A stretch of DNA of 64,000 bases from the NCBI GenBank assembly GCA_034440635.1, contig JAOTON010001713.1, positions 682,001-746,000 on the forward strand, read 5' to 3'. This DNA comes from Lepas anatifera (Eukaryota; Arthropoda; Thecostraca; Lepadidae). Below, in pieces: positions 34,701 through 48,700 of this stretch. The notes beneath the pieces are model-generated. The model saw nothing but the letters and a program-made list of their open reading frames with translations. It was not told where the DNA came from and did no database searches. The position numbers were made by a program, and so were the translations under genes. The stretch's first letter is position 1. Each line of letters begins with the position of its first letter.

Positions 34701-36328
34701 GTCGACAGGCGGCCATGCATCTGCTGCGCTGGAGTGTGGTGCTGGTTAACTGCAGCTGTTGTCGACAGGCGGCCATGCCTCTGCTGCGCTGGAGTGTGGT
34801 GCTGGTTAACTGCAGCTGTTGTCGACAGGCGGCCATGCATCTGCTGCGCTGGAGTGTGGTGCTGGTTAACTGCAGCTGTTGTCGACAGGTGGTCATGCCT
34901 CTGCTGCGCTGGAGTGTGGTGCTAGCGCTGCTGGCAGTGCTGGTTAACTGCAGCTGTTGTCGACAGGCGGCCATGCATCTGCTGCGCTGGAGTGTGGTGC
35001 TGGTGGTGCTGGTTAACTGCAGCTGTTGTCGACAGGCGGCCATGCATCTGCTGCGCTGGAGTGTGGTGCTGGTTGACTGCAGCTGTTGTCGACAGGTGGT
35101 CATGCCTCTGCTGCGCTGGAGTGTGGTGCTAGCGCTGCTGGCAGTGCTGGTTAACTGCAGCTGTTGTCGACAGGCGGCCATGCATCTGCTGCGCTGGAGT
35201 GTGGTGCTGGTGGTGCTGGTTAACTGCAGCTGTTGTCGACAGGCGGCCATGCATCTGCTGCGCTGGAGTGTGGTGCTGGTTAACTGCAGCTGTTGTCGAC
35301 AGGTGGTCATGCCTCTGCTGCGCTGGAGTGTGGTGCTAGCCTACTTGCTGGTTAACTGCAGCTGTTGTCGACAGGCGGCCATGCATCTGCTGCGCTGGAG
35401 TGTGGTGCTGGCAGTGCTGGTTAACTGCAGCTGTTGTCGACAGGCGGCCATGCATCTGCTGTGCTGGAGTGTGGTGCTGGTTAACTGCAGCTGTTGTCGA
35501 CAGGCGGCCATGCATCTGCTGTGCTGGAGTGTGGTGCTGGTGGTGCTGGTTAACTGCAGCTGTTGTCGACAGGCGGCCATGCATCTGCTGTGCTGGAGTG
35601 TGGTGCTGGTTGACTGCAGCTGTTGTCGACAGGCGGTCATGCCTCTGCTGCGCTGGAGTGTGGTGCTAGCACTGCTGGTTAACTGCAGCTGTTGTCGACA
35701 GGCGGCCATGCATCTGCTGCGCTGGAGTGTGGTGCTGGCAGTGCTGGTTAACTGCAGCTGTTGTCGACAGGCGGTCATGCCTCTGCTGCGCTGGAGTGTG
35801 GTGCTAGCGCTGCTGGCAGTGCTGGTTAACTGCAGCTGTTGTCGACAGGCGGCCATGCATCTGCTGTGCTGGAGTGTGGTGCTGGTGGTGCTGGTTAACT
35901 GCAGCTGTTGTCGACAGGCGGCCATGCATCTGCTGCGCTGGAGTGTGGTGCTGGTTAACTGCAGCTGTTGTCGACAGGCGGCCATGCATCTGCTGCGCTG
36001 GAGTGTGGTGCTGGTTAACTGCAGCTGTTGTCGACAGGCGGCCATGCATCTGCTGCGCTGGAGTGTGGTGCTGGTTAACTGCAGCTGTTGTCGACAGGCG
36101 GTCATGCATCTGCTGCGCTGGAGTGTGTTGCTAGCGCTACTGGCGGTGCTGGTTAACTGCAGCTGTTGTCGACAGGCGGTCATGCATCTGCTGCGCTGGT
36201 TTGTAGCGTTGGCGGTGCTGGTTAACTGCAGCTGTTGTCGACAGGCGGTCATGCCTCTGCTGCGCTGGAGTGTGTTGCTAGCGCTACTGGCGGTGCTGGT
36301 TAACTGCAGCTGTTGTCGACAGGCGGCC
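31765..36328 (+). repeat. Start-codon/signal-peptide-derived array, 60/69-bp units, about 70 copies
   Basis: Each unit runs GGTTAACTGCAGCTGTTGTC, GACAGGCGGYCATGCMTCTG, CTGCGCTGGAGTGTGGTGCT. Two main lengths occur, 60 bp and 69 bp (extra GGCACTGCT); rarer inserts are TGGCGCTACTGGCGG and similar. The final copy runs straight into coding exon 1: the same ATG, and codons 2-10 of the lectin signal peptide (HLLRWSVVL), are present in every unit, with Pro instead of His in about a third. Almost all lengths are multiples of three, so from 33701 one frame of 918 codons runs through the array into exon 1. The long ORFs on both strands are a consequence of the repeat, not separate genes. Confidence 0.95.
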
Positions 36329-36453
36329 ATGCATCTGCTGCGCTGGAGTGTGGTGCTGGCGCTGCTGGTGGTGCTGGTGGCAGGCCAGCTGGACGAGGCA
36401 GAGCAGTCGCGGACCAAATCGAGACTACGCCTTAGATCCCGGGCTTCAACGAG
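36329..36453 (+). CDS. Lectin exon 1 (signal peptide)
   Basis: ATG at 36329 is the last of the array ATGs and the one followed by a full hydrophobic core ([10 protein letters not shown]) and a charged mature start ([19 protein letters not shown]). The exon ends ACGAG at 36453 before GTAAGG, phase 2. Each upstream array unit also has possible acceptors (TTAACTGCAG, TCGACAG), so a non-coding exon may splice in. The frame is open upstream, so longer N-termini are formally possible. Confidence 0.8.
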
Positions 36454-39400
36454 GTAAGGTATCACACCTCCCCTCCTTGTCAGAAGTGTTATTTCTGGCC
36501 AGTAAGGTTAACTGGCACTCTCTTCCCCCACCCACACAGTGCAAAATATCGGCCCATGGCTACCACGCCCCAGTCCGGAGGCCCGGATCTGGCAGCGGAT
36601 GCTACTGGCATCGCTACCCTTTCGTTTTACTACATTTTCTCGTACTGGGCTCACGAAACGCACCCATGGCCGACTTAATCAACTGGATCGATAGCATTAC
36701 CTGCCACTCATTAAAGTTTGCAAGACAACGCTTGTTTTCTATGGCCCTCCACGCCAAAAGTTTAATGACCTGTCGGAAGTGGTAATTTGAAATTCCAATT
36801 GAATCGGGTTTAAAGTGTAACTGAATTCTGGAACTTAGCCTCAGAGCACACAATACTGATTCAGCTCAGGAGCCCACGGTGTTGAATTAGCTCGCGAGTA
36901 CACAATACTGAGAATTTGTATCTAATATGAGCCGTGCTTACTGAAATCATTTCTTTTTTTCTCTATGTATCACCTAACAAATTTTTTATTCTTTCATGTA
37001 ATTTTTTTAAAATATTTGTGCACAATTGGCCAATGGTGGGCGCTGGATAATTTTACTCTAATTTTGATAACGATATTCGGATAACCTTTTCCGAGGATGG
37101 TGAATTTGATGCCTCAACTCAGCTCAATAATGAAATCATTTACTTCAATAAAGCAATAAAGATAACCATAACCATGTTTAAGGCTTCCTTGGATAACAAA
37201 TAAATAAGTATACCGATTTAAAGTTGGGTTATTACATAGCTTCCCACTATCCCACTATCTTTGTCTTAACCCTCGCCCCACCGGGGTCATCGATGGCCCC
37301 CTTAAGGTTTTTTTCAAGATAGCCGAAAAACCACGAAACGCATGACCGCGGTTAAGGGCTCTATCTCTCACCCCATCATTTTTACACCATCCCTGAAATT
37401 TTTTACCCCGCGTCACCCAAGGTCAGGTCACCAGGTGAGGTCGACCAAGGTCACCTCACTTCAACTTTTGAGCTCTATAAGAGCTACGTTTCTCTTTCGA
37501 TCGATTTGAAACTTCCTACAGTTTATGGCCTTGCCAGGGGCTACAAGGTTTATTTCCGGGATTTTTTTATTTCGTGACCTAAGGGCAGGTCACGAAGTAG
37601 CCTCTCCCATTGAAAAGCATGGGAGAAAGCTGTCTTATAATCTAAAAGCCACAAAAACGATTACAAATGCTCGGCTTGCTCTGAAAAGCGTTTTTGGACA
37701 CCCTTTTATGGATCCCAGAGGTCATATTTTCCCTTTGACCTCTCCAAGGTCATCCAAGGTCACCAGGAATAAAAAAGTACTGTGGCAATAACTTTTCACC
37801 TAATTAAGCTAGAGCGTTGAAACAAACACCATCGTGTATGTCTCACTACTAGCTTTCATTTGATGTATGTACGGCAAGGTCAATTTCTGACCTTTGATGA
37901 CCTCAGGTCATATGAGGTCACGAGGTGACCTCTGGAGGTCAAATCACTGGCAAGAAGTCATTAGGTTCCACATAATGGAGAAAGGTCTGACATTTTTCTA
38001 TCCAATGTAGTTTACCAGACCCCAATAGCTCTAATGGCATAAGAGTTATGCCCAGTTTTCTTAAGCATTGCATATTTGAGTGAAAATAGCCTATCGTGAC
38101 CTAACTTGACCTGTGGAGGTCAAACCATTGACCTGAGCGCTTAAACATGTGAAGTAATTTCTTACTGAATTCACACGAGCTTTCTAATGCACTCTGCAGG
38201 TTTGCGCTAACGCCCATATTTTCGGAGTTATAGGGGGCATCGATGGCCCCCGGTGAGGCGAAGGTGGCGCCGGACCCCCGGTGGAGTGCGGGTTAAAAAA
38301 CGTTTTATTTCAGTGGCTTACCCTGAAAGGAACGCGTAAGTTAAGCAATACAAATTACTTTGGATGCAACAATGAAATAAAATTATAAAACAATAAGATT
38401 GGACCAGTACAATTTAAAAAATGTATACAGGGAACACAACGATAATTCGCAAACCTGCAAAACATATTCATCTAGAGCTAGCGGGGGAAAATTTGGTCAG
38501 AGTTCCCAATAATAACATATTCCCGATAATGGAAAAGATAACCCATAATTGGAAGGGCTCCTGGCAAAACTGTAGACGCACGTTTCCGAAAATGAGACGG
38601 CTCAGGACTCTTTTTCAGAAATTTCCCAGGCTGGCAGAAAATAGTATGGGAAGCATTCAGTCTGATCGTCTCGCACTCTACGATTAATTTTGGGGGAAGT
38701 TCTACTTTGAGTTAAGCTATCCAGCTTTGAACACTACCTGAAATATTCATTCAAATACCATCATCTCTCTCAACCAGAAAACAACGTAGGGACAATTTGC
38801 ACTGAAAACATCTTTCATTACTTTAATTCGATTACTGGACATCGTTTTTAAGAAAATTTAGCGAAAAATAATAGCCGTGAAAATTCCCATCGCCAATATT
38901 CTTTTTCATAAACCAAGTATTTCCAGGCACGTGGCCACTGTGGGAAAATGCAGAAAACATCTTGTTGGTTCTGTGGGTTGACAACCAAAATAATGCTCAA
39001 AAGTGGTAATTAGGGCAGATCCTATTTGTATTTGTATTAGTGCCAAAGGCTCAGTCTCAAGGGTGCCCCCTCCCCGAGTGTTAGTCTCAGTGGGCACCCC
39101 AGAGTTAGTCTCAAGGGGCTTTCGGGAGTCACTCCCAGCCCCCCCCAATTCCGAAAGTCAGCCTCAGGAGACCCCCGAGAACTAATCTGGATTCCCATGA
39201 GAGACAGTCTCACCCCCCCCTCCCCCGAGAGTAAGTCTGGGAGTCCAATAGTTAGTTTCAGAGGTGCTGGCGAAAACAACTAATCTCAGGATCCCCGATA
39301 TATTCTCAGGGCCGCCCCAAGAACTAATCTCAGGAGCCTGAGTTCTTTCAGGGGGCCTCGAGAGTCAGTCCCAGAGACCCGTCAGTTAGTCTCAGGGGGT

Positions 39401-42400
39401 GTTGGTCTAGGAAGCCTCCAGGAGTTAGCCTCAGGGTCCCCCATGTGTTTGCCCTCAGGTGTCCCTGAGAGCTAGTCTTAGCGAGCGTCCCTCCACTGCC
39501 CGTTCAGAGTTAGCCTGAGGGCCTCACGAGAGTAAGTTCCAGGGGGCCCCAGTGGGCAGTCTCATGGTACCCCAAAGTGCTGTTTTCGGGGGACCGACGT
39601 ATTGATTTGCGGGATAAGTGTTGCTTTATGGGGTTCCCACGTACTGGTTTCGGCGCCATGTCAAGCGCTAGGGACAGGGCTGAAGATCTCTTCTAGATCA
39701 GGGGGGGGTGAGAGGGTCCTGGATGTTTTGACGCTGGCACAGTAATACAAGCCCTATACAAAGCCTATCAGAGACCCAATTTCCAAGGGAGTCCTGACCC
39801 CCCCCCAGATCTCCATCCATGGCCAGGGAGGGTGAGCGTAGAATATCATGGACTTATCACTATCCGCTTTACGCGGATACTTGGAGACAGAAATTGACCA
39901 GACTAAAAATCTTCAAAGGCCGTCCCTGGGTGAAGATGAGTTTAGAAAGTAAGTCGAGTAGAGGCGCCCTGTTTCCAGACATTGGTATTTGACAAAAGAC
40001 GCTGAGAGATTCTACCTTTCCCTGGAGACGTGTTTTTTTATAGTATTTTAGACAGCACTGTTTGAAACTGTATGGCAAACAGCCAAAATTAGTGTCGCAA
40101 AAAACGCCCTTCGTGATGCCAAAAACCACCCCCACGGTGGTAAATTTCTGTCCCCCAAAGTTTCCCCCTCTTTATGAAATCCTGGATCTGTCCCTGGGCC
40201 AGTGCATTTTTAAGTCATGCAATGTAATTAATTTCAAGGTTTAAAAATTGATATGAGGGGCATGGCCAATGAGCGTCAGAATTTAGGGGGATCACGGATT
40301 TTTTGGCAATGGGCCCATTTTTTCCGACAAGGCCATACGGTTAGTGTTTAAACATCTGACTTAAAGGGGGGAAGCACAGTGCCTCGGTGCTCCCCAGTTC
40401 TGCCGTCAGTGGGCATGGCCTACCTGCCCTATCCCTGTTCCTACGAGGCGGGCACGACCTCCCCGTTTTATCCCTGGGGTGCGAGGGCGGGGTCTCCCTG
40501 ACCTATCCCTGGGGTACGAGGGCGTGGTCTCCCTGTCCTATCCCTGGGGTGCGAGGGCGTGGTCTCCTTGATCTATCCCTGGGTGCGAGGGTGTGGTCTC
40601 CCTGACCTATCCCTGGGGTGCGAGGGCGTGATCTCCCTGTCCTATCCCTGTTCCTACATCGATGATAACAACACCCAGAAGAGGACACGTAAGCTCTTGA
40701 CCATTGAAAAACAAGTGGTTATCAATCTATAATTTTTAACTTTTTTGAGTTTGTACCAATACACATACAAGCTTGAGCCAGGTATTTCGGAGTGTTTCTG
40801 CCCCGGTAGCTTACTTGGTGGAACGCTGGGCTTCGGATTGCGGCTCAGAAACATGCAATGGCAGTGAGCTCTCGGGATCGATTTCCCTGAGACAGCCACT
40901 GAATATTTGCCTCACATATGTCGGCTGTAAGCTGGCTGGTAAAAAACTGACCTGTGAGGTGGCTGCTCCTGTACTTTGTGGGACTTTGAACATTGCCTTC
41001 CAAGTTCACCCCGATTTCGGGGATTTACTTTTCTGATGATGAAGTCGAGATCTCTAAGACAAGTCCGTTGATGACTTAGCACTGCTGGATTCAAGGGGGA
41101 GGGCAGAGGTGCCGTAGGCCCATCAAAACCTAAAATAGTTTCTTTGGCCCCCGAAGTGCTATTTATATTTCGGTCGTTTATTCTTTAAAAGTACTATTTT
41201 TCGTGATATTTTCTCGATTTAGCCCCCATCCCCGAAGTTGGTTTGGCCCCGTCCAAAAGCTGCTCCTGGATCCGCCAATGTGAGTTAGTGATCCCAAAAG
41301 CCGGACTAGCAATGACCTGGACAAAATATATTTTAAATATATTGGTTCTTTGTGGATACGTTATAAAGCAACGCATGCCCGGGGCCACGAGCGAGAATGT
41401 ACAGTACCAGGGAGTTGTACAGTACCAGGGAGCTGTACAGTACCAGGGAGCTGTACAGTACCAGGGAGTTGTACAGTACCAGGGAGCTGTACAGTACCAG
41501 GGAGCTGTACAGTACCAGGGAGCTGTACAGTACCGGGGAGCTGTACAGTACCAGGGAGCTGTACAGTACCAGGGAGCTGTACAGTACCAGGGAGCGGTAC
41601 AGTACCAGGGAGCTGTACAGTACCAGGGAGCTGTACAGTACCAGGGAGCTGTACAGTACCAGGGAGCTGTACAGTACCAGGGAGCTGTACAGTACCAGGG
41701 AGCGGTACAGTACCAGGGAGCTGTACAGTACCAGGAAGCTGTACAGTACCAGGGAGTTGTACAGTACCAGGGAGCTGTACAGTACCAGGGAGCTGTACAG
41801 TACCAGGGAGCTGTACAGTACCGGGGAGCTGTACAGTACCAGGGAGCTGTACAGTACCAGGGAGCTGTACAGTACCAGGGAGCGGTACAGTACCAGGGAG
41901 CTGTACAGTACCAGGGAGCTGTACAGTACCAGGGAGCTGTACAGTACCAGGGAGCGGTTCAGTACCAGGGAGCTGTACAGTACCAGGGAGCGGTACAGTA
42001 CCAGGGAGCTGTACAGTACCAGGAAGCTGTACAGTACCAGGGAGCTGTACAGTACCAGGGAGCTGTACAGTACCAGGGAGCTGTACAGTACCAGGAAGCT
42101 GTACAGTACCAGGGAGCGGTACAGTACCAGGGAGCTGTACAGTTTCAGGGAGTTGTACAGTACCAGGGAGCTGTACAGTACCAGGAAGCGGTACAGTACC
42201 GGGGAGCTGTACAGTACCAGGGAGCTGTACAGTACCAGGGAGCTGTACAGTACCAGGGAGCGGTACAGTACCAGGGAGCTGTACAGTACCAGGGAGCTGT
42301 ACAGTACCAGGGAGCTGTACAGTACCAGGGAGCTGTACAGTACCAGGGAGCTGTACAGTACCAGGGAGCTGTACAGTTTCAGGGAGCGGTACATTACCAG

Positions 42401-45400
42401 GGAGCTGTACAGTACCAGGGAGCTGTACAGTACCAGGGAGCTGTACAGTACCAGGAAGCGGTACAATATCAGGGTGCTGTACAGTATCAGGGAGCGGTAC
42501 AGTACCAGGGAGCGGTACAGTACCGGGGAGCTGTACAGTACCAGGGAGCTGTACAGTACCAGGGAGCTGTACAGTACCAGGGAGTTGCACAGTACCGGGG
42601 AGCTGTACAGTACCGGGGAACTGTACAGTACCAGGGAGCTGTACAGTACCAGGGAGCTGTACAGTACCAGGGAGCTGTACAGTACCAGGGAGCTGTACAG
42701 TACCAGGAAGCGGTACAATATCAGGGTGCTGTACAGTACCAGGGAGCTGTACAGTACCAGGGAGCTGTACAGTACCAGGAAGCTGTACAGTACCAGGGAG
42801 CGGTACAGTACCAGGGAGCTGTACAGTTTCAGGGAGTTGTACAGTACCAGGGAGCTGTACAGTACCAGGAAGCGGTACAGTACCGGGGAGCTGTACAGTA
42901 CCAGGGAGCTGTACAGTACCAGGGAGCTGTACAGTACCAGGGAGCTGTACAGTACCAGGGAGCTGTACAGTACCAGGGAGCTGTACAGTACCGGGGAGCT
43001 GTACAGTACCAGGGAGCTGTACAGTACCAGGGAGCTGTACAGTACCAGGGAGCTGTACAGTACCAGGGAGCCTTACAGTACCAGGAAGCGGTACAATATC
43101 AGGGTGCTGTACAGTACCAGGGAGCTGTACAGTACCAGGGAGCTGTACAGTACCGGGGAGCTGTACAGTACCAGGGAGCTGTACAGTACCGGGGAGCTGT
43201 ACAGTACCGGGGAGCTGTACAGTACCAGGGAGCTGTACAGTACCAGGGAGCTGTACAGTACCGGGGAGCTCAGGGAGCTGTACAGTACCGGGGAGCTGTA
43301 CAGTGCCAGGGAGTTGTACAGTACCAGGGAGCTGTACAGTACCAGGGAGCTCAGGGAGCTGTACAGTACCGGGGAGCTGTACAGTGCCAGGGAGCTGTAC
43401 AGTACCAGGGAGCTGTACAGTACTGGGGAGCTGTACAGTGCCAGGGAGCTGTACAGTGCCAGGGAGCTGTACAGTACCAGGGAGCTGTACAGTACCAGGG
43501 AGCTGTACAGTACCAGGGAGTTGTACAGTACCGGGGAGCTGTACAGTACCAGGGAGCTTTACAGTACCAGGGAGCTGTATAGTACCAGGGAGCTGTACAG
43601 TACCAGGGAGCGGTACAGTACCAGGGAGCTGTACAGTACCAGGGAGCTGTACAGTACCAGGGAGCTGTACAGTACCGGGGAGCTGTACAGTACCAGGGAG
43701 CGATACAGTACCAGGGAGCGATACAGTACCAGGGAGCTGTACAGTACCAGGGAGCTGTACAGCACCCAGGGAGCTGTACAGTATTAGGGAGCTGTACAGT
43801 ACCAAGGAGCTGTACAGTACCAGGGAGCTGTACAGTACCGGGGAGCGGTACAGTACCAGGGAGCTGTACAGTACCAGGGAGCAGTACAGTACCAGGGAGC
43901 TGTACAGCACCAGGGAACTGTACAGTACCGGGGAGCTGTACAGTACCAGGGAGCTGTACAGTACCAGGGAGCTGCACAGTACCAGGGAGCTGTACAGTAC
44001 CGGGGAGCTGTACAGTACCAGGGAGCTGTACAGTACCAGGGAGCTGTACAGTACCGGGGAGCTGTACAGTACCAGGGAGCTATACAGTACCAGGGAGCTG
44101 TACAGTACCAGGGAGCTGTACAGTACCAGGGAGCTGTACAGTACCAGGGAGCTGTACAGTACCAAGGAGCTGTACAGTACCAGGGAACTGTACAGTACCA
44201 GGGAGCTGTACAGTACCGGGGAGCTGTACAGTACCAGGGAGCTGTACAGTACCAGGGAGCTGTACAGTACCAGGGAGCTATACAGTACCGGGGAGCGGTA
44301 CAGTACCAGGGAGCTGTACAGTACCAGGGAGCTGTACAGTACCAGGGAGCTGTACAGTACCGGGGAGCTGTACAGTACCAGGGAGCGGTACAGTACCAGG
44401 GAGCTGTACAGTACCAGGGAGCTGTACAGTACCAGGGAGCTGTACAGATACATAGGATGACATACACCAGTGGACGGCAAATAGTGATGAAATTTGGAAT
44501 ATGTGCTATACATAAATGCTAACTTAACAAATTTTTTAATGTTTATCTCGCAAGTATGCCCCCCCCGCCCGCTTTCGACGCCCACGGTATCAACTCAGGT
44601 CTACAGTTATTTAGGCCAAAGGAGTGTTGCTCCCGAGTGGGAAAGGCCTGATGGGCTGGAAAAGCAGTGGGGGGAAGGGGGCAGGCAGCAAAAGGCCTCC
44701 ATTGTGTTTGTCAAACAATTTCCGGGCTCAAAAAACCTATTTCGATCATTTAGTTAGGTATAGCCAGTTAGCCCACCTCTGATCTACTATTCCTGTTTAT
44801 AAGATGTCGTGTCGTCACATTTTAAGGCTGGTTTTCATGTCTTTAGCTTATGTAAATAATTTGGAGTGGTGTCAGTAGCATTGTGCTCTTTTCTTCCCAC
44901 AGTGCTCCCGCCAGAAACTCTCGGCCAACCAGACCACCTAAGCCCACTAGGAAGCCGGTGAATTTCAATCGCAGGTCAACCACCACAACTACAACCACAA
45001 CTACCACCAGCCGCCCAACCAGGCGTCCAACTACCACGGCGCCGGAGACAACCAGTGAAGGCACCCTGCTTGTCAGACCAATTCCGGAGAAGTGCGCAGT
45101 CCGTGAGTCACCTGCTACTGGGGCTGTAGCCTGGCGGTCAATCAGGGGCTCAGATTAGTGATAGGTGAGAATCCGTGATTCACGTAAAATTGTATAAGCT
45201 TCTCTCACTCTTAACTCGAAGTGAATCTTGAACGCAGAAAGTCACTGACTTTCTCTTATTTACCTGTCTCCAAATTTCGTCATTGTTTGTTACAATACGT
45301 TTTTTGAACTAGCCAGTGGGGCTAAAAGCTGAGCATGCACTTTTTCCTTTTCTCTAGGACATTGGAGATGCTGAAACTGTTGTGCAGATCTAAGAAGCTA

Positions 45401-45657
45401 AATCAACAAGCATTCTTCTTTCATTCCGTGGAACCAAAGCAAGCCAGCTACCCGGTTACTTGCAGAAATAAACTGAGGCATAAGTCTCATTGTTTTTTCA
45501 TCCCTTTTGTATTGCATAATGTGGCACACATCAATCCACAAATACTCCCTTCATTACGAAAATCATTCTTATCCGCTACATCACCTCAATGTCACGTCAC
45601 GCAGCACAGCAAAGTGCACCTGGCTTCATGCGCGTACGGGCGTGCGTGCGTTTGTTG

Positions 45658-45702
<45 letters not shown>

Positions 45703-48700
45703 AACGAGGGACAAGTGGTAATAGTGTGGATGTGAGACTGTTTGTTTCGATGTTTGTACAAGTATATTTGCTAGACAGGATAACAGAAAGAAAACAAAGT
45801 GCTGGCTAGCGTGGGTGAAGAATTTAAGCACTGGTCGAATATTTTGGGAAACCCCTCCATTTCTTATAAAAATATTTTGGTTGTCAGTTCCAACAGCTGG
45901 TAGCCTGTTCTTTCATAGACTATTCTCAAAGTTTTATAATAAATCTTCAAAAAAATCATAAAAGTAAAGATACATTCTAACATTATAAGTTGAAGATGAC
46001 TGTTTTCGCTTCTGCTAGCTGCTTGAGGATCTAGCTGCTTGAGGAGAAAAACCAGAATTGAGTATTTGTCAAAATCGTCATGTGTTTTGCGTCCAAGTTT
46101 GACTTACATGCCATTTATATACTGTTGAACAATTGTCTACTGCTACAGCAACTATTTTATAGTTTGTCTTTAACTGCGATCAAAATTACAAAAGCCTGAC
46201 TCAGCTTAAACTGTCGTATGCAAGAAGTCATTGGTGTCTTCTCCTGTAATTAATATACAAAGGATGCGATTCTTGCGTAGCACGTTTGAGTTCTAAGAGA
46301 TTTCGTGATGAAAATAATCCCATATCTCTTTCCCGCTTGCTTTCCATTACATTATTATTGTTTCTTGCACCGTTTGTGCCACCTAGCACTTTGTAGCAAT
46401 ACGTTTTTAAGTTTTTTTTTACTGCGCGAAAGTTCTAACCCTGTCTGGACAGCTTGGCCTTTGGAAAGGAATTTCTCAACGCATTTAGCAGGCTTCGAAT
46501 CAATGTTTCGTAGCATAATAATGTTGTTCACATTTTGTGCGGAGGCTCATTTTCTCCCTTGAAAATACATTACCATTTTTGGATGGAATAAATCTGGTAC
46601 GGATCCCGGTGCATGTAAGTGCCATTGCTTCATAGAAGACGAGTGTGACGCAGGGTTCGGTGGAAGAGCCGTTGAAAGTATTTTTACTAAATTTTCATTA
46701 CAATATAACATATGTTTGAAGTTAATAAAGTTCCGAAAGAACACCTCCCCCTTTGTCGCAAATATTTCGGGAGATGGGTAGCATGGACAGGCACTGGATT
46801 GCACACACAGAGAAACAACAAACATTGCAATGAGCATGACAGCACACTAAATAACGAGCCGGACATGCATAAAAAGTGGTAAGTTAAGTGCCAAAGATAT
46901 AAATCCGAGTGGTGGCCAAATGGGTTATTGCTAACCTATATTCTATTCTTTCCGTGACGTTGTATTGTAAATATGTTCATTGTTGTTGTCATTTCCAGTT
47001 TGATTCATTTGATTCAATTAGTTTCAAAGTATCATAATTTTTAATGTTAGAATCTGTGGTGCTCCCTCCCAACTAATCCACATAGGAGTGGTACCTCTGA
47101 CCGTCTACATCTCCCTTTTTATCATTGCGGCTCTCCACATTTTCCCCCTTTCTTGTTACTGGATGGCTTGCAACTAACCTTCATTTATATTCGGCGTTAA
47201 GTTCGTATCAATACCTCAAAGTGCAGTTCCAATCAATATCTCTACTGAAACCCTCAAAGTCCAGTTCCATCAATGAATTCACAAAAGCCCTCTAAACTCA
47301 AGAGTTCTGTTGAAGCTGGCAATAAAAATATTTAAGTCTCCTCCTGTCGATCCTCAATACATGCCCATTATCGCAATGAACACATGTCTGCCCGGTATAC
47401 TTGCTCGTCTTCGACTATCCTTTCTACCCTATCGTGCGTGGCACAAACTTAATAGATAAAAATAATAAAAGTCCGGAAAACATTGAGCCAACAGCGATGG
47501 TGATGGCTGGGCCAGCCATTCCCCAGATCGGCACCATGGTGTACCGACCGCTCCCAATTTTCAGGCGTTAACATACAGTGCGGGGGCGTCCCAGGCCGCA
47601 TCTGCTTCCAAGGGATTCGTCAGGCTAATCCTGGCAGTCGACAGGGTCGCCACCCTGCCGGAACTGGGTAGCCGCGCCGCTACCCAATTGTCTCCCTTAC
47701 ATGATTCTGAGAGGAAATCGGGCTAATCCCGATACTATCAGGGCCTGTCCTGATAGGGTTGGCTAGGTCTAAATCCAGCCAACCTCCTCTATCGCTCTCT
47801 CATTCCTTTGGACTTCTGCTTCGACATAATACTTCTACCTGGGTATTAGCGCCAACATATAGCTCATTCTAAGATGAACTATATGTCCCCTTTCTGACGC
47901 TAACCCCTTCCCTAGGGGGTCGTCACCGCTCCTAGGTCTTCGGACCGAGATCGTCATCCCCCGGTGTCATCCTCTTCTTCATCGTCTTCATCATCTTCTT
48001 CAAAATCTGCCCGTGGCAACAACAATAGAATTTGCGCCCATGGTAAATCCCGAGGGAGTTGTACACACCAGTTACGTCCCGCGAGCCAAAATGGAAGTGT
48101 GGTGTAATATCGTCATTCTTCATCACCTACTTATCATTCATCATCACCATCATCGTATCGTCATCATCAATAACTCCCTCCGGTTGAGCTGAATCCCTGG
48201 GAAGGGGCATCTTCTCTTATCTTCTGGTCTGTATCTTGCGCCCTCCCTAACGCACCAGGGATTGACATGCCAAGTATGTCGTCACCTATCCCCCCTTTTC
48301 ATTCCCCGTCCCAAGCTAGATGGAAGGGTCATCTACACTTGAGGGCCCAGATTTTTGAACGGGACCAATCTTTGAACAACTCGTCGGAACTCGATAATGC
48401 GGAGCCCTGGATACTCTGCAAAAAAAACAACAACAAATCGGCACTGTGGTTCTTGGGGAGTAAAATGATAACCAATACGTCTTCACCTCCAATCTAGGTG
48501 TCTATCGGACCTTAAACTAGGAATCGCTTATACCCCTTACAGCCGATGATGATGTATGAATAATGACCCATTCACTCGCGCATCCTTACTAGCCGCCCTT
48601 TAAAAGATTGGATCCCCTATTCTAGACGAATTTCCTCCACCCTCCGATATATGACGTCTAAGTTACCACCTCTAGGGAAATCCCAGGCAACAATCCCTAG

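Noticed and set aside
31684..36465. ORFs of 300-918 codons on both strands as repetitive proteins
   Set aside because: All follow from a 60/69-bp period that lacks stops in several frames; only the last unit joined to exon 1 has gene-like support.
40806..40895. Functional tRNA gene
   Set aside because: A and B boxes are recognisable but the arms do not pair; better explained as a SINE head.
41243..44585. ORFs of 779-1074 codons in four frames (VQYQGA, ELYSTR, CTVPGS, VQLPGT cycles) as silk- or cement-like proteins
   Set aside because: An 18-bp period keeps several frames open at once; the array lies in lectin intron 1 and no single frame is favoured by substitution pattern.
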